From: an uncultured Prevotellaceae bacterium
GTDB taxonomy: Bacteria > Bacteroidota > Bacteroidia > Bacteroidales > Bacteroidaceae
DNA length: 64,000 nt
NCBI GenBank assembly: GCA_902780025.1
Contig: CACZDV010000002.1
Coordinates: 62,001-126,000, forward strand
Direction: 5' to 3'
Shown: one piece after another, positions 8,717 through 17,524 of the stretch
Layout: each line of letters starts with the position of its first letter
Numbering within the stretch: the stretch's first letter is position 1
Position numbers and translations under genes: made by a program
The notes under the pieces: model-generated
Told to the model about the DNA's origin: nothing
Databases searched by the model: none
What the model saw: only the letters and a program-made list of their open reading frames with translations

Positions 8717-9430
8717 ATGAAAATAGCATTAATCGGCTACGGCAAGATGGGCAAGATGATTGAGCAGATTGCCTTGGAGCGTGGCCACGAGATTGTAAGT
8801 ATCATTGACATTGACAATCAAGAGGACTTCGACAGTCCTGAGTTTGCATCGGCCGACGTGGCCATCGAGTTCACCGCCCCGCAGGTGGCTTACAGCAATT
8901 ATCTGAAGGCGTGGGCCAAAGGTGTAAAAGTGGTCTCTGGCTCTACGGGCTGGATGAAGGAGCACGGCGATGACGTGCGCAAGGCCTGTGCCGACGGCAA
9001 GACGCTGTTTTGGGCCTCGAACTTCTCCATCGGCGTGGCCATCTTCTCAGCTGTCAACCGCTACTTGGCCAAGATTATGAACCAGTTCCCGCAGTACGAT
9101 GTCGAGATGGAGGAGACTCACCACGTCCATAAGCTCGACCACCCCAGCGGTACGGCTATTACGCTGGCTGAGGAGATTGTGGAGAATATTGACCGCAAGG
9201 AGGCGTGGAAAGAGGACACCACCGACAAGCAGTTCCTGCGCGTCGACCATATCCGTCGCGGCGAGGTACCTGGCATCCACACCATCCGCTACGATTCAGA
9301 TGCTGACCTCATCACCATCACTCACGATGCTCATTCGCGAAAAGGCTTTGCCCTCGGTGCCGTCTTGGCCGCTGAGTACACGAAGGATCATGAGGGTTTG
9401 CTGACGATTAGTGATATGTTTAAGTTTTAG
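8717..9430 (+). CDS. dapB: 4-hydroxy-tetrahydrodipicolinate reductase
   Basis: 237 residues, typical length. The N-terminal Rossmann fold has GYGKMG for NAD(P)H binding. The catalytic region contains EETHHVHKLDHPSGTA, the DapB signature with the active-site histidines and lysine, although family members usually have DAPSGTA and here it is DHPSGTA. The enzyme performs the second committed step of the diaminopimelate/lysine pathway, supplying the cell wall. It starts 4 bases after the GH43 stop and ends 3 bases before lepB, so it is clearly part of the same transcript. Confidence 0.95.
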   Translation: MKIALIGYGKMGKMIEQIALERGHEIVSIIDIDNQEDFDSPEFASADVAIEFTAPQVAYSNYLKAWAKGVKVVSGSTGWMKEHGDDVRKACADGKTLFWASNFSIGVAIFSAVNRYLAKIMNQFPQYDVEMEETHHVHKLDHPSGTAITLAEEIVENIDRKEAWKEDTTDKQFLRVDHIRRGEVPGIHTIRYDSDADLITITHDAHSRKGFALGAVLAAEYTKDHEGLLTISDMFKF

Positions 9431-9433
9431 GCC

Positions 9434-10867
9434 ATGAAAAATAAAAAGAAAGAAAAGCTCGACCCGCGTAAGCAGTGGGCAAAGTTTATTGTCGTACTCG
9501 TACTCTATCTGCTGTTCCTCTACTGGGTCAAGTCGTGGTGGGGATTGTTGGTAGTGCCGTTCATCTACGACATCTATATCACGAAGAAAATCAAGTGGCA
9601 GTGGTGGAAGGAAGAGGAAGGGCCCGTCAAATGGGTCATGTCGTGGGTCGACGCCCTGGTATTCGCCTTGGTGGCTGTCTACTTCATTAATTTGTTCTTC
9701 TTCCAGAACTACGTCATCCCTTCCAGTTCGTTGGAGAAATCGCTGTTGACGGGCGATTACCTCTTCGTCTCGAAGGTGAGCTACGGACCCCGCATCCCTG
9801 AGACACCACTGACGATGCCGCTGACGCAGCACACGCTGCCCGTCTTCGAGTGCAAGTCCTACATCGCCTGGCCCCATTGGGACTATCGCCGTGTAAAGGG
9901 CTTCGGCAATGTCGAGCTGAACGACATCGTCGTCTTCAACTATCCGGCTGGCGACACCATCTGCAACAACCAGCAGTACCAGACCGAGTACTACCATCTT
10001 TGTTATATGCTGGGCTATCAGGCCTGGCCTAATCATCCCAATCCTGACTCCCTCAACGCCGAACAGCGGCTGAAGTTCTTCCAGACGGTCTACAGCACGG
10101 GACGTCAGGTGATTCTCGACCATTTCAACGACTTCGGCGGTGTGTCCACCCGTCCTACCGACCGTCGCGAGAACTATGTCAAGCGCTGTGTAGGCCTGCC
10201 CGGTCAGACGCTTCAGATCAAGAACCGCATCGTCTATCTCGACGGCAAGGCCAACAAGGAACCCGATAATGTGCAGTACACCTACTACGTCAAGCTGAAG
10301 CGTGGACTACCCGATGACCTGATGCAGGAGTTGGGCATCTCGATGGAGGACTTGATGAGCCTCAACCAGTTAGGCTATATGCCGTTGACCAAGCATGCCG
10401 TCGACGTGCTGGGTGCCCGTAAAGACTTGGTGGAGAGCATCACGCTAAACACCGATGCCGATGACAAGGACATCTATCCGCAGAACGGCAACCTGCACTG
10501 GACGCGCGATAACTATGGTCCCATCTGGATTCCCAAGAAGGGAGAGAGCATCAAGCTGACACTCGACAACCTGCCCATCTACGAGCGCCCCATCCGTGCC
10601 TATGAAGGCAATGAGTTGGAGGTGAAGGACGGCAAGATCTATATCAACGGCAAGGAGGCTAAGGAATATACCTTCAAGTTGGACTACTACTGGATGCAGG
10701 GCGACAACCGCCACAACTCCGCCGACTCCCGCTACTGGGGCTTTGTGCCTGAGGATCACATCGTCGGTAAGCCCATCTTCATCTGGTGGAGTAGCGACCC
10801 CGACCGTCGCGGTATGAACGGCATCCGCTGGAGTCGCCTCTTCCGTTTCGTCGATAACATCAAATAA
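9434..10867 (+). CDS. lepB: Signal peptidase I
   Basis: 477 residues. Membrane segments lie at about 17-47 and 72-90, followed by the periplasmic S26 domain. The catalytic serine is S99 in IPSSSLEKSLLTGD and the catalytic lysine is K250 in NYVKRCVGLPGQT. Box E is visible as YYWMQGDNRHNSADSRYWGFV near the C-terminus. Between the Ser and Lys boxes lies an insertion of about 120 residues, which makes this protein longer than the E. coli enzyme (324 residues); such insertions are common in Bacteroidetes. It cleaves signal peptides of exported proteins at the inner membrane. A degenerate paralogue follows 40 bases downstream. Confidence 0.95.
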   Translation: MKNKKKEKLDPRKQWAKFIVVLVLYLLFLYWVKSWWGLLVVPFIYDIYITKKIKWQWWKEEEGPVKWVMSWVDALVFALVAVYFINLFFFQNYVIPSSSLEKSLLTGDYLFVSKVSYGPRIPETPLTMPLTQHTLPVFECKSYIAWPHWDYRRVKGFGNVELNDIVVFNYPAGDTICNNQQYQTEYYHLCYMLGYQAWPNHPNPDSLNAEQRLKFFQTVYSTGRQVILDHFNDFGGVSTRPTDRRENYVKRCVGLPGQTLQIKNRIVYLDGKANKEPDNVQYTYYVKLKRGLPDDLMQELGISMEDLMSLNQLGYMPLTKHAVDVLGARKDLVESITLNTDADDKDIYPQNGNLHWTRDNYGPIWIPKKGESIKLTLDNLPIYERPIRAYEGNELEVKDGKIYINGKEAKEYTFKLDYYWMQGDNRHNSADSRYWGFVPEDHIVGKPIFIWWSSDPDRRGMNGIRWSRLFRFVDNIK

Positions 10868-10878
10868 CCGTTCTGCTT

Positions 10879-10897
10879 GTCGCTATGACATAGCGAC
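10879..10897. other. Perfect hairpin between lepB and its paralogue
   Basis: GTCGCTAT, 3-base loop, ATAGCGAC, located in the 40-base gap between the two genes. There is no T-run after it, so it is more likely an mRNA processing or stability hairpin than a terminator. Confidence 0.5.
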
Positions 10898-10907
10898 ATA
10901 CAAGACT

Positions 10908-11405
10908 ATGCGCAGTACGCTGAAGTTCTTCTGTGCCCTTGCGGTGGCTTTCCTGGTCATGCTGACATTCCGGGCACTGGTCTTTACCATCTATACCGTC
11001 CCCGGCTCTACATTAGAGCCTGACTTCAAGGCGGGCGACCGAGTGATGGTAAACCGTTGGTCTTATGGCCTGCGGACGGGCGGCAGCGGACTTTTCTCCT
11101 ATGGCCGACTGTGTTGCCAGCCTGTTAGCAAGGGCGACCTCATTGCCATTGACGACACAGCAGGCAACGTGCTCATAGGTCGTTGCACGGCACTCCCCGG
11201 CGACACCATTCAGTTGCAGAAACGTACGATTATCGTGCCTGGCAAGCAAAACTGTGCGCGCCATGACTACTACCACATTCACAGTATCGGTCTTGTCCGC
11301 GAGGAACAGATTATCGGCCGCGTGGCGTTGGTGGTCTATAACCACACCCCGGGCCTTCCCTTCTGGCACGGATACGACAGTCGACGCCTCTTCTTGCCCC
11401 GATGA
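10908..11405 (+). CDS. Signal peptidase I-like protein with both catalytic residues substituted
   Basis: 165 residues: one N-terminal membrane segment (about 6-28) and a compact S26-like domain. Aligning TVPGSTLEPDFKAGD with the E. coli IPSGSMMPTLLIGD box puts Thr where the nucleophilic Ser should be. Aligning NVLIGRCTALPGDTI with YIKRAVGLPGDKV puts Gly where the general-base Lys should be. The structural motifs GDRVMVNRWSYG and LPGD are kept, so the fold is probably intact while classical Ser/Lys catalysis is unlikely. It may be a non-catalytic partner or regulator of the adjacent LepB, or use another mechanism. Its stop overlaps the wbqC start by 4 bases. Confidence 0.8.
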   Translation: MRSTLKFFCALAVAFLVMLTFRALVFTIYTVPGSTLEPDFKAGDRVMVNRWSYGLRTGGSGLFSYGRLCCQPVSKGDLIAIDDTAGNVLIGRCTALPGDTIQLQKRTIIVPGKQNCARHDYYHIHSIGLVREEQIIGRVALVVYNHTPGLPFWHGYDSRRLFLPR

Positions 11406-12037
11406 ACGTTCTGCTCTCTACTACCTACTTCGGACCCATACAGTGGTACCAGAAGCTCTGTTGTGCCGATGAGGTATGGATAGAGCGTTGTGAGAATTTT
11501 CAGAAGCAGACCTACCGTAACCGCTGCGTCATTGCGACTACACAGGGTACTCAGGTACTGACAGTTCCCGTAGAAGCCCCCTCAAGGCAGGTGGGGGCTA
11601 CTCGCATCAGCGATCACGGCAACTGGCGTCACCTTCACTGGAACGCCCTGCGGTCGGCCTATGGTGACTCTCCGTTCTTTATGTACTATGAGGACGACCT
11701 ACGCCCCTTCTTCACAGAGCGCTGCTGGGACTACCTCTTTGACTTCAACGAGGCCATCCGCGAGAAGATTTGCGAGTTGCTCGACATCCATCCCATCGTC
11801 CACTATACAGAGTCGTTTATTAGCCCCTCACCTTCAACCTCTTTTGAAGATTTCCGCGAAGCGATTAATCCCAAGCACCCGGCTCCTGATCCAGACTTCA
11901 CCCCGCGCCGCTACTATCAGGTCTACGAGGCGAAGCACGGTTTCCTGCCAAACCTCAGTATCCTCGACCTGCTGTTTAACATGGGACCAGAATCTATTTT
12001 CTGGTTGACTAACAATAGGGTAGTCACCGATAAATGA
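11402..12037 (+). CDS. WbqC family protein
   Basis: 211 residues. The N-terminal LLSTTYFGPIQWYQKL and the following NFQKQTYRNRCVI, DHGNWRHLHWNALRSAYG and FFMYYEDDL blocks match the WbqC-like family, which is found in polysaccharide loci and suggested to modify or transfer amino-sugar groups; its biochemistry is unclear. It follows the lepB paralogue with a 4-base overlap and converges on the M16 gene with a 14-base overlap. An in-frame hairpin (AGCCCCC at 11575-11581 and GGGGGCT at 11593-11599) encodes residues EAPSRQVGA, which look like a small insertion into the conserved core. Confidence 0.85.
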   Translation: MNVLLSTTYFGPIQWYQKLCCADEVWIERCENFQKQTYRNRCVIATTQGTQVLTVPVEAPSRQVGATRISDHGNWRHLHWNALRSAYGDSPFFMYYEDDLRPFFTERCWDYLFDFNEAIREKICELLDIHPIVHYTESFISPSPSTSFEDFREAINPKHPAPDPDFTPRRYYQVYEAKHGFLPNLSILDLLFNMGPESIFWLTNNRVVTDK

Positions 12038-12578
12038 GTGTTGTGATATTGTCTGGCTCAAATAGCTCGATAGCTACTTGTTGCAGTTCTTCGGCGGTGA
12101 CAATATCAATCTGATGGAACAGATGTTCAAGGTCTTTTTCCTTTCCGTAATGCAAGAAACTCTTGCCAACGTCGAGGGCGAAGTTCTCGCGATTATCACA
12201 GGCGATGGCAATCTGACCCTTTAGCTGCTGTTTAGCCGACAGGAGCCTTGACTTGCTGAGTGGTTTCTCCATCAGACGGTCCAATTGGCGACGCACCAGA
12301 CGGCGACACTTGTCGATATCTTTCTGGTCACAGCCAAAGTAGACGGCCCATAGTCCCGTGTCGCTATAACTCACCATCGTGCTGTCAACGGTGTAAACCA
12401 GCCCGTTTCGCTCACGTAGCGATAAATTCAGCAAGGAGTTCATACCCGGACCGCCTAAGATGTTGTTGAGCAGGTAGAGGGCAATGCGGTGGGGATGATG
12501 GATGTCATAGGCTTTACAACCTATGATGACGTGAGCCTGATGGGTGCCCTTCTCGCGGATATATACTTTCCCCTTCAT
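12024..12578 (-). CDS. M16 (insulinase-like) peptidase, C-terminal half, separate ORF
   Basis: 184 residues corresponding to the second homologous domain of M16 peptidases. It contains THQAHVIIGCKAYD, the NILGGPGMNSLLNLSLRERNGLVYTV segment (core GGPGMNSLL) and the C-terminal LFEPDNITTLIYR. The usual Bacteroidetes protein is one chain of about 410 residues; here it is encoded by two ORFs that overlap by 4 bases (ATGA), so the two halves may be translated by coupling and associate. The linker normally found between the halves, rich in prolines, is missing, which points to a small deletion combined with a frame change. It could therefore be a natural two-subunit enzyme or a decaying gene. Confidence 0.8.
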   Translation of the reverse strand: MKGKVYIREKGTHQAHVIIGCKAYDIHHPHRIALYLLNNILGGPGMNSLLNLSLRERNGLVYTVDSTMVSYSDTGLWAVYFGCDQKDIDKCRRLVRRQLDRLMEKPLSKSRLLSAKQQLKGQIAIACDNRENFALDVGKSFLHYGKEKDLEHLFHQIDIVTAEELQQVAIELFEPDNITTLIYR

Positions 12579-13237
12579 TGTGCTTTCTTCAGTATTTTTA
12601 CTACTTGCCCGAAGTCTATATCGCCATAGACGAAAAACACGGCGTTGTCAGGACGATAGTAGCGACGGGTAAACTGCAGGGCGTCCTCTGTGGTGTAGGT
12701 GCGCAGTTGCTCAGCCTGTCCCAGAATGTTGTGCCCCAGAGGATGACCTTCGAAGAGAATGTTCTCAAACTCATCGAAGATCAGCTCTGCAGGCGAGTCG
12801 TTATAACTCTCTATCTCGTCACAGATGACCTCTATCTCGCGGTCAATCTCTGGCTGAGGGTACTGACTGTGAAACACGATGTCAGTCAGCAGGTCGACAG
12901 CACGACGGAAATGGTCGCGGTGGATGGCAACATAGAAGGTCGTATCTTCCTTGTTGGTGAAGGCATTCAAGTCGCCACCCACCTGTTCCAAAGCATTGAT
13001 GACCTGCAGCGCATTACGGCGCTGAGTGCCCTTGAAGGTCATGTGCTCGCAGAAGTGTGCCAGTCCCTCCTCGTCAGGCTGCCGTTCATGACGTGTCCCT
13101 GCCGCTATCTGGTAGCCGCAGTAGACCACAGGCGAGGCTGACGGCAGGTGGATAATCCGCAATCCGTTCTCCAGTGTCGCTGTATTGGCCTTTTTTCTCA
13201 CACCGCTATTACATTGTTCGCCGGAACTGGACATCAC
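12575..13237 (-). CDS. M16 (insulinase-like) zinc peptidase, N-terminal catalytic half
   Basis: 220 residues with the inverted zinc motif HFCEH (in [14 protein letters not shown]) and the downstream zinc-ligand region [16 protein letters not shown]. This is the catalytic domain of pitrilysin-type peptidases. The reading frame stops at VVKILKKAQ, where family members continue into a linker and the second domain; that domain is the next ORF, overlapping by 4 bases. The start overlaps the end of the GH51 gene by 4 bases. No signal peptide is visible, so it is cytoplasmic. Activity needs both domains in known relatives. Confidence 0.85.
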   Translation of the reverse strand: MMSSSGEQCNSGVRKKANTATLENGLRIIHLPSASPVVYCGYQIAAGTRHERQPDEEGLAHFCEHMTFKGTQRRNALQVINALEQVGGDLNAFTNKEDTTFYVAIHRDHFRRAVDLLTDIVFHSQYPQPEIDREIEVICDEIESYNDSPAELIFDEFENILFEGHPLGHNILGQAEQLRTYTTEDALQFTRRYYRPDNAVFFVYGDIDFGQVVKILKKAQ

Positions 13238-14826
13238 TTGATGCTCAGCACAACGATAGACTTGGCGGGTACCTCGACAGTCACCATGTTCTTCTTCAGC
13301 TTGGCATCCTTAAAGGGCTTCGGAACTACAACCTCCGGATGCTGGAAGTCGTTGAAGTCGTCCACCTTCTTCGAGGTCAGAATCTCACCGCTGACAGTCT
13401 TGGCCTGATAGCCGTCGAGTTGGAAGTCGATAGTCTGCGACTTATCCAACGAGACGTTAGTAATGGCCAGTACGAGACTGCCGTCGACGGTCTTGGCAGC
13501 TGAAGCCGAGAGCATCGGACAAGGACGATAGCCAGCGTCCTTGGCACCCTCCTTCTCCTTGAAATAGGCCTTGCTCACCTGAATAGTCTCAGTAGGCAGG
13601 TCTACAGGCAGATAGGTAGCCTCCTGGAACGGCGTGTACATCTTGAAGACGTGGTAGGTGGGCGTCAGCACCATGTGACCCGTTCCTTCCTGGTCGGTCA
13701 AAATCATCGACTGCAGCACGTTCACAATCTGAGCGATGTTGGCCATCTTTACGCGGTCAGTATATTTATGGAATACATTGAGCGACAACGAAGCCACAAA
13801 GGCGTCGCGCAGCGCGTTCTGCTGGTACAGGTGTCCGGCTATGGTGCCTGGCTCCTCGTCCCACCATGTGCCCCACTCGTCGACCAACAGCCCCACCTTG
13901 CCCTCAGGGTCTTTCTCGTCCATGATGGCCTTGTGCTTCTTGATGACTTCCTCTATTTCCAGGCATTTTCCTAATGCCCAATAGTACTGGTCGTTGTCGA
14001 ACTTCGTAGCCGAGCCCTTCGAGCCTTCCCAGCCCGAGCAGGTATAATAGTGCAAGGACACACCCTGCATACGGTTGCCAATCTTGTCCATCAGCACCTC
14101 CGTCCATTTATAGTCATAGTCCGAGGCACCACTGCCGATACGGTACAGCTTGTTGCCCGTGTAGTCGCGCAGGTAGGTATTGAACTTACGGAACTCGTCT
14201 GAGTAGTACTCGGGCGTCATGTTGCCACCGCAACCCCAAGCCTCGTTGCCAATGCCGAAGTACTTTACGTGCCAGGCCTTTTCGCGGCCGTTCTGCCGGC
14301 GCAGACGGGCCATCGGCGTATCACCGTCGCTGGTCATGTACTCCACCCACTGGGCCATCTCCTTCACTGTGCCCGAGCCGACGTTGCCGCTGATATAAGG
14401 CTCACAGTCGAGCATCTCGCAGAGATTCAGGAACTCGTGCGTACCAAAAGAGTTATCCTCGATGGTACCGCCCCAATTGTTGTTGCGTAACGAGGGACGC
14501 TGGTCCTTCGGACCGATGCCGTCCATCCAGTGGTAGTCGTCGGCAAAACAACCACCCGGCCAACGTAGCACAGGCACCTTCAGCGCCTTCAGCGCCTCGA
14601 ACACGTCCTTGCGGTAGCCCTTGATGTTTGGAATCTTAGAGTCCTCGCCCACCCAAAGGCCGCCGTATATACACGTACCTAAGTGTTCTGAGAACTGTCC
14701 GTAAATCTCACGGTTAATCTTGGCTCCTGCCTGATCGGCGTGAACCGTTGCCTTGACGTTTTCTGCTGCTGAAGCAGTAACGGTGACTGCCAGCGCAATC
14801 GCTGTAATAATTATAGTTTTCTTCAT
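13234..14826 (-). CDS. Alpha-L-arabinofuranosidase, glycoside hydrolase family 51
   Basis: 530 residues with a signal peptide (about 1-20, ending ASA). The (beta/alpha)8 barrel has [15 protein letters not shown], the acid/base Glu in [13 protein letters not shown] and the nucleophile Glu in [13 protein letters not shown]-terminal beta domain (about 420-530) follows. The enzyme removes terminal L-arabinofuranose from arabinan or arabinoxylan, here outside the cytoplasm. It lies in the minus operon after endonuclease I and before the M16 peptidase, an unusual company for a glycosidase. It would complement the GH43 enzymes encoded at 6.9 and 24.7 kb. It lacks the C-terminal tag those proteins carry. 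Confidence 0.93.
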   Translation of the reverse strand: MKKTIIITAIALAVTVTASAAENVKATVHADQAGAKINREIYGQFSEHLGTCIYGGLWVGEDSKIPNIKGYRKDVFEALKALKVPVLRWPGGCFADDYHWMDGIGPKDQRPSLRNNNWGGTIEDNSFGTHEFLNLCEMLDCEPYISGNVGSGTVKEMAQWVEYMTSDGDTPMARLRRQNGREKAWHVKYFGIGNEAWGCGGNMTPEYYSDEFRKFNTYLRDYTGNKLYRIGSGASDYDYKWTEVLMDKIGNRMQGVSLHYYTCSGWEGSKGSATKFDNDQYYWALGKCLEIEEVIKKHKAIMDEKDPEGKVGLLVDEWGTWWDEEPGTIAGHLYQQNALRDAFVASLSLNVFHKYTDRVKMANIAQIVNVLQSMILTDQEGTGHMVLTPTYHVFKMYTPFQEATYLPVDLPTETIQVSKAYFKEKEGAKDAGYRPCPMLSASAAKTVDGSLVLAITNVSLDKSQTIDFQLDGYQAKTVSGEILTSKKVDDFNDFQHPEVVVPKPFKDAKLKKNMVTVEVPAKSIVVLSIK

Positions 14827-14842
14827 AAGCTTTGATAAAATT

Positions 14843-15853
14843 TCATTTTCTCACCTTGTGTCCGCGACGCAGATAGATGCCTTTCTTCATGCTGCCGGGA
14901 CGTACGCGCTGTCCGCTGAGCTTGTAGATGGGCTCGTCGGCTGTGACAGCGCGGCGGGCAATGCTAATGCCGTCAGCATCGGTGGCATAGTGGAAGGTCT
15001 CTGCCGTGCGGCTGCCCCAGATATACTGCTCCAGCCCTGGGTAGTCGATGAAGGGGTTGCGGTTCTGCTGAATCTTCCAGACGGCTTCATTACGCGCTGT
15101 CTCCTTCGCGCTGACGGGGTCGTTCGCGGCCCACTTCATCAGCATCTCCAACTGCCACGAGCTTAGACCGGGATAGGCTTTGCCGTCGAGCGTAGGCTGC
15201 GATTCAGGATTGTTGGTGTACCAGTCGGAAAGTTTTTCTTCGTAACAGGTCACCATATAGAAATAGGTGCGGGCGAAGTCACCCTTGTACTCATCGTTAG
15301 GCTCGAATACGGTACCAGTATAGCCGGGATAGGTGCATTTGCCGAGTTTGCTGAAGTTGTTGGCCGATTTGTAGCTGTCGCCGTTGGTCTCACCGAAGGG
15401 GAAGTTGGCGCGTTTGTTGTTGACGAAACCATCGGTGGGATAGAGGTGGTGCAGGTCGGTGTACATAGGCATCACCTTGCCACCGAACCAGCTGTTGGGA
15501 AATGAGTGTTCGCGGTTGTAGACATCACCCTCCTTCTTGTAGTTGCCTGCCTGGTCGACGACGTAGGTCATCTCGCGTAGGTTGGAGTACATATCCCACA
15601 CGCTGCCGTTTGCCCGTCTGTCCGTTGTCTGGAAGTGTGTCCACAGCGCCCTATAGGCATCATCGAGCGAACCACCCTCCTCGCGGTCGTAGATGATGTG
15701 GCAGAGAGCTGTCTTCAACTCCGCTCCGCTCTTGCCGTCGGCCGCCTGATAGTAGACTCCGCTGCTGTTGGGGCCTTGTGCAAAAGCAACTGCTGGCAGC
15801 GCCCAAAGCAGCACTGCCAGACAGGTATTATTGATGAGGTGACTCATAGTCAT
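14843..15853 (-). CDS. Secreted endonuclease I family protein
   Basis: 336 residues with a signal peptide (about 1-25). The EndA/NucM-type His-Me-finger core is clear: [13 protein letters not shown], then [19 protein letters not shown] and NFPFGE. Such enzymes cut double- and single-stranded DNA outside the cytoplasm. The protein ends in the short C-terminal tag ([12 protein letters not shown] ... [11 protein letters not shown]) seen on four other secreted proteins in this window. It is preceded by a DUF3332 lipoprotein gene (4-base gap) and followed by GH51 (16-base gap). Roles in nutrient scavenging of DNA or in DNA uptake are both possible. Confidence 0.9.
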   Translation of the reverse strand: MTMSHLINNTCLAVLLWALPAVAFAQGPNSSGVYYQAADGKSGAELKTALCHIIYDREEGGSLDDAYRALWTHFQTTDRRANGSVWDMYSNLREMTYVVDQAGNYKKEGDVYNREHSFPNSWFGGKVMPMYTDLHHLYPTDGFVNNKRANFPFGETNGDSYKSANNFSKLGKCTYPGYTGTVFEPNDEYKGDFARTYFYMVTCYEEKLSDWYTNNPESQPTLDGKAYPGLSSWQLEMLMKWAANDPVSAKETARNEAVWKIQQNRNPFIDYPGLEQYIWGSRTAETFHYATDADGISIARRAVTADEPIYKLSGQRVRPGSMKKGIYLRRGHKVRK

Positions 15854-15857
15854 CGGT

Positions 15858-16415
15858 TTATCGCATAGCGAAGAAGTGACCGTCGCCCATAGCCATACGA
15901 ACCTGATAGAGACCAGCCTCGTCGGGAGTGACCGTCAGCTGCTGTCCGTCTTTCAGCAGGGTGGTGATGGTGCCGTCCTGGTTGAAGCGGAAGAGCTCAC
16001 GTGTCTGGCCGTTCTGTGTCAGCGACCATGAGTCGTTCTTCTCGTCGTGGGTGAAGTAGCTGATCTCGCCGGTGGGAGCCTTCACTTCGTAGCCGTTCTT
16101 GGTGACGGTGACAGCGTAGTAGCGTCCGTCGCTACCCATTACCTGCTTGGTCTTGCCAATGCTGGCATGCATGGGGTTGGTGCCACTCCAGAACTCGATG
16201 GTATTGAGTACGAGCCAGTCGACGAGCATAGTGACGCTGCCGACGATAGGCATCAGGAAGAAGCCCACGATGGCGTTGACAAACTTGTTGCTGGTCATGT
16301 GGCACTGCCACTTGGCATAGCTGTTGAACAGACTGAACGAACCGATGCAGGAACTGCACATAAGGGTACCTGCCATGAGGCAAGCTACGACCTTTAAATT
16401 CAATTTTTTCATCAT
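15858..16415 (-). CDS. DUF3332 family lipoprotein
   Basis: 185 residues. The N-terminus has a lipoprotein signal ending at CSSC, followed by a hydrophobic stretch (about 45-75, VGFFLMPIVGSVTMLVDWLVLNTI) and a C-terminal soluble region. The layout and the NPMHASIGKTKQV region match DUF3332, a family of unknown function found as single small envelope proteins in Bacteroidetes and some Proteobacteria. It is the first gene of a minus-strand operon with endonuclease I, GH51 and the split M16 peptidase. Confidence 0.8.
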   Translation of the reverse strand: MMKKLNLKVVACLMAGTLMCSSCIGSFSLFNSYAKWQCHMTSNKFVNAIVGFFLMPIVGSVTMLVDWLVLNTIEFWSGTNPMHASIGKTKQVMGSDGRYYAVTVTKNGYEVKAPTGEISYFTHDEKNDSWSLTQNGQTRELFRFNQDGTITTLLKDGQQLTVTPDEAGLYQVRMAMGDGHFFAMR

Positions 16416-16446
16416 GTGTTATGTTTATGGATTTGTAATCAAGGGG

Positions 16447-16454
16447 CAAAGTTA
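16447..16454 (-). promoter_or_regulatory. Promoter -7 box, DUF3332-endonuclease-GH51-M16 operon
   Basis: TAACTTTG on the minus strand, 32 bases before the DUF3332 start. It is the only box of this form ahead of the five-gene run. Confidence 0.65.
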
Positions 16455-16513
16455 CGAAAAAAAACAAAACAACGTTCTTTCATGAATGTTTTTTAACAGA
16501 AAACCCCGAATTA

Positions 16514-16545
16514 TTTGGTCGTTTCAGAATTAATGATTAATTTTG
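16514..16545 (+). promoter_or_regulatory. Promoter of the DUF4923 gene
   Basis: TTTG (16514-16517), 20 bases, then TAATTTTG (16538-16545): a full Bacteroidetes promoter, divergent from the DUF3332 promoter. Confidence 0.8.
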
Positions 16546-16577
16546 CCCATCATTCACCATTTAATATCTATAGCATT

Positions 16578-17201
16578 ATGAAAAAAACATCTTTGACACT
16601 TCTTGTAGCCTCGACGCTGCTGCTGTCGAGCTGCTACTCAACGGGACTCGGAACAACGTCTAACACCAGTTCAACCGGCAGCGTGCTGACCAGCGTGCTT
16701 GGCGCAGTTTTGGGCCAGGTGCTGTTAGGTGGAACAACGTATGACCAGTCGGGCATTCTCGGCAGCTGGTACTACAATGCCCCCAGCACAGCCTTTACTA
16801 CCCAGCAGGCTCTGACAAGGGCTGGAGGCTCGGCTACCATTGCCAACATGTCTTCGTCGCTGGCAAGCAACTACAACAACATCGGTATCAATCGTAGCAA
16901 TACCTATTTTACGTTCCAGGAAGGTAACAAGTTCTCGGCAAAGGTGAATGGCATCGCGTTCAGCGGAACCTATACCTATAACCCCCAGAACGGTGAGATT
17001 GCCCTCAAGACGGCTACGGAGACCATTAAGGGTAACGTCACAAAGACCGAGAAGGGAATGGGCCTGATGTTTGACTCTACGCAGATGACCAACATCCTTC
17101 AGAAAGAAGGTAAGGTCAGCAACACCGCTGCCGTCCAGGCTGTCAGCAAGCTCGCCAAGAGTGCCGACGGTGCTCGTGTAGGCTTCGAACTGACGAAATA
17201 A
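16578..17201 (+). CDS. DUF4923 family lipoprotein
   Basis: 207 residues from ATG 16578; an upstream in-frame start at 16515 falls before the predicted transcription start and is rejected. The lipoprotein signal ends LLLSSC, followed by a Ser/Thr/Gly-rich linker and the DUF4923 domain (ILGSWYYNAPSTAFTTQQALTRAGG). The family consists of small Bacteroidetes envelope proteins of unknown function, often annotated near stress or envelope genes. It is transcribed alone and ends at a GC-rich hairpin. Confidence 0.8.
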   Translation: MKKTSLTLLVASTLLLSSCYSTGLGTTSNTSSTGSVLTSVLGAVLGQVLLGGTTYDQSGILGSWYYNAPSTAFTTQQALTRAGGSATIANMSSSLASNYNNIGINRSNTYFTFQEGNKFSAKVNGIAFSGTYTYNPQNGEIALKTATETIKGNVTKTEKGMGLMFDSTQMTNILQKEGKVSNTAAVQAVSKLAKSADGARVGFELTK

Positions 17202-17227
17202 CCAGTAGCATTGTGTGTATCCATACG

Positions 17228-17257
17228 GCTCGGGGATTGCAGCGACAATTCCCGAGC
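17228..17257 (+). terminator. Hairpin after the DUF4923 gene
   Basis: GCTCGGG (17228-17234) pairs with CCCGAGC (17251-17257), 27 bases after the stop; only a weak T-rich tail follows. Confidence 0.55.
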
Positions 17258-17260
17258 TAT

Positions 17261-17446
17261 TTGTGACAATTAGAACAAAAGACAATGCATTTTTTGCGTA
17301 CTTTTACCAAACCATACGTTTGGTTGTACTAACTGACCTATATAGACAGGCTAACTGACCCATATAGCATCGCTAAGTGGCTTAGTTAGCATTCCTATCT
17401 CGGTAGGCGTGCAAAAAAAGACTGTCCAATTGTCCCAATTGTCACA
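17261..17446. repeat. Dispersed palindromic element, copy 1
   Basis: About 186 bases. The outer arms form an imperfect inverted repeat: TGTGACAATTAGAACAAAAG at the left pairs with the reverse complement of CAATTGTCCCAATTGTCACA at the right, and TTTTTTGCGTAC pairs with GGCGTGCAAAAAAA. The interior contains units of CTAACTGACCCATATAG. The right two-thirds recurs in the opposite orientation at 37104-37213 with high similarity, where it interrupts a toxin gene. No ORF is present. It looks like a non-autonomous mobile or REP-like element. Confidence 0.75.
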
Positions 17447-17471
17447 GATGGAGAAAAAACTGATTCGATAA

Positions 17472-17503
17472 TTTGCGAATTCCATTTCTTTTGCGTAACT
17501 TTG
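17472..17503 (+). promoter_or_regulatory. Promoter of the superoxide dismutase gene
   Basis: TTTG (17472-17475), 20 bases, TAACTTTG (17496-17503), 22 bases before the start codon. Confidence 0.8.
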
Positions 17504-17524
17504 GAGCCTTAAAAGTATTGCGAT

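Noticed and set aside
11575-11599. Terminator inside wbqC
   Set aside because: The hairpin has no T-run and the reading frame continues through the conserved family core.
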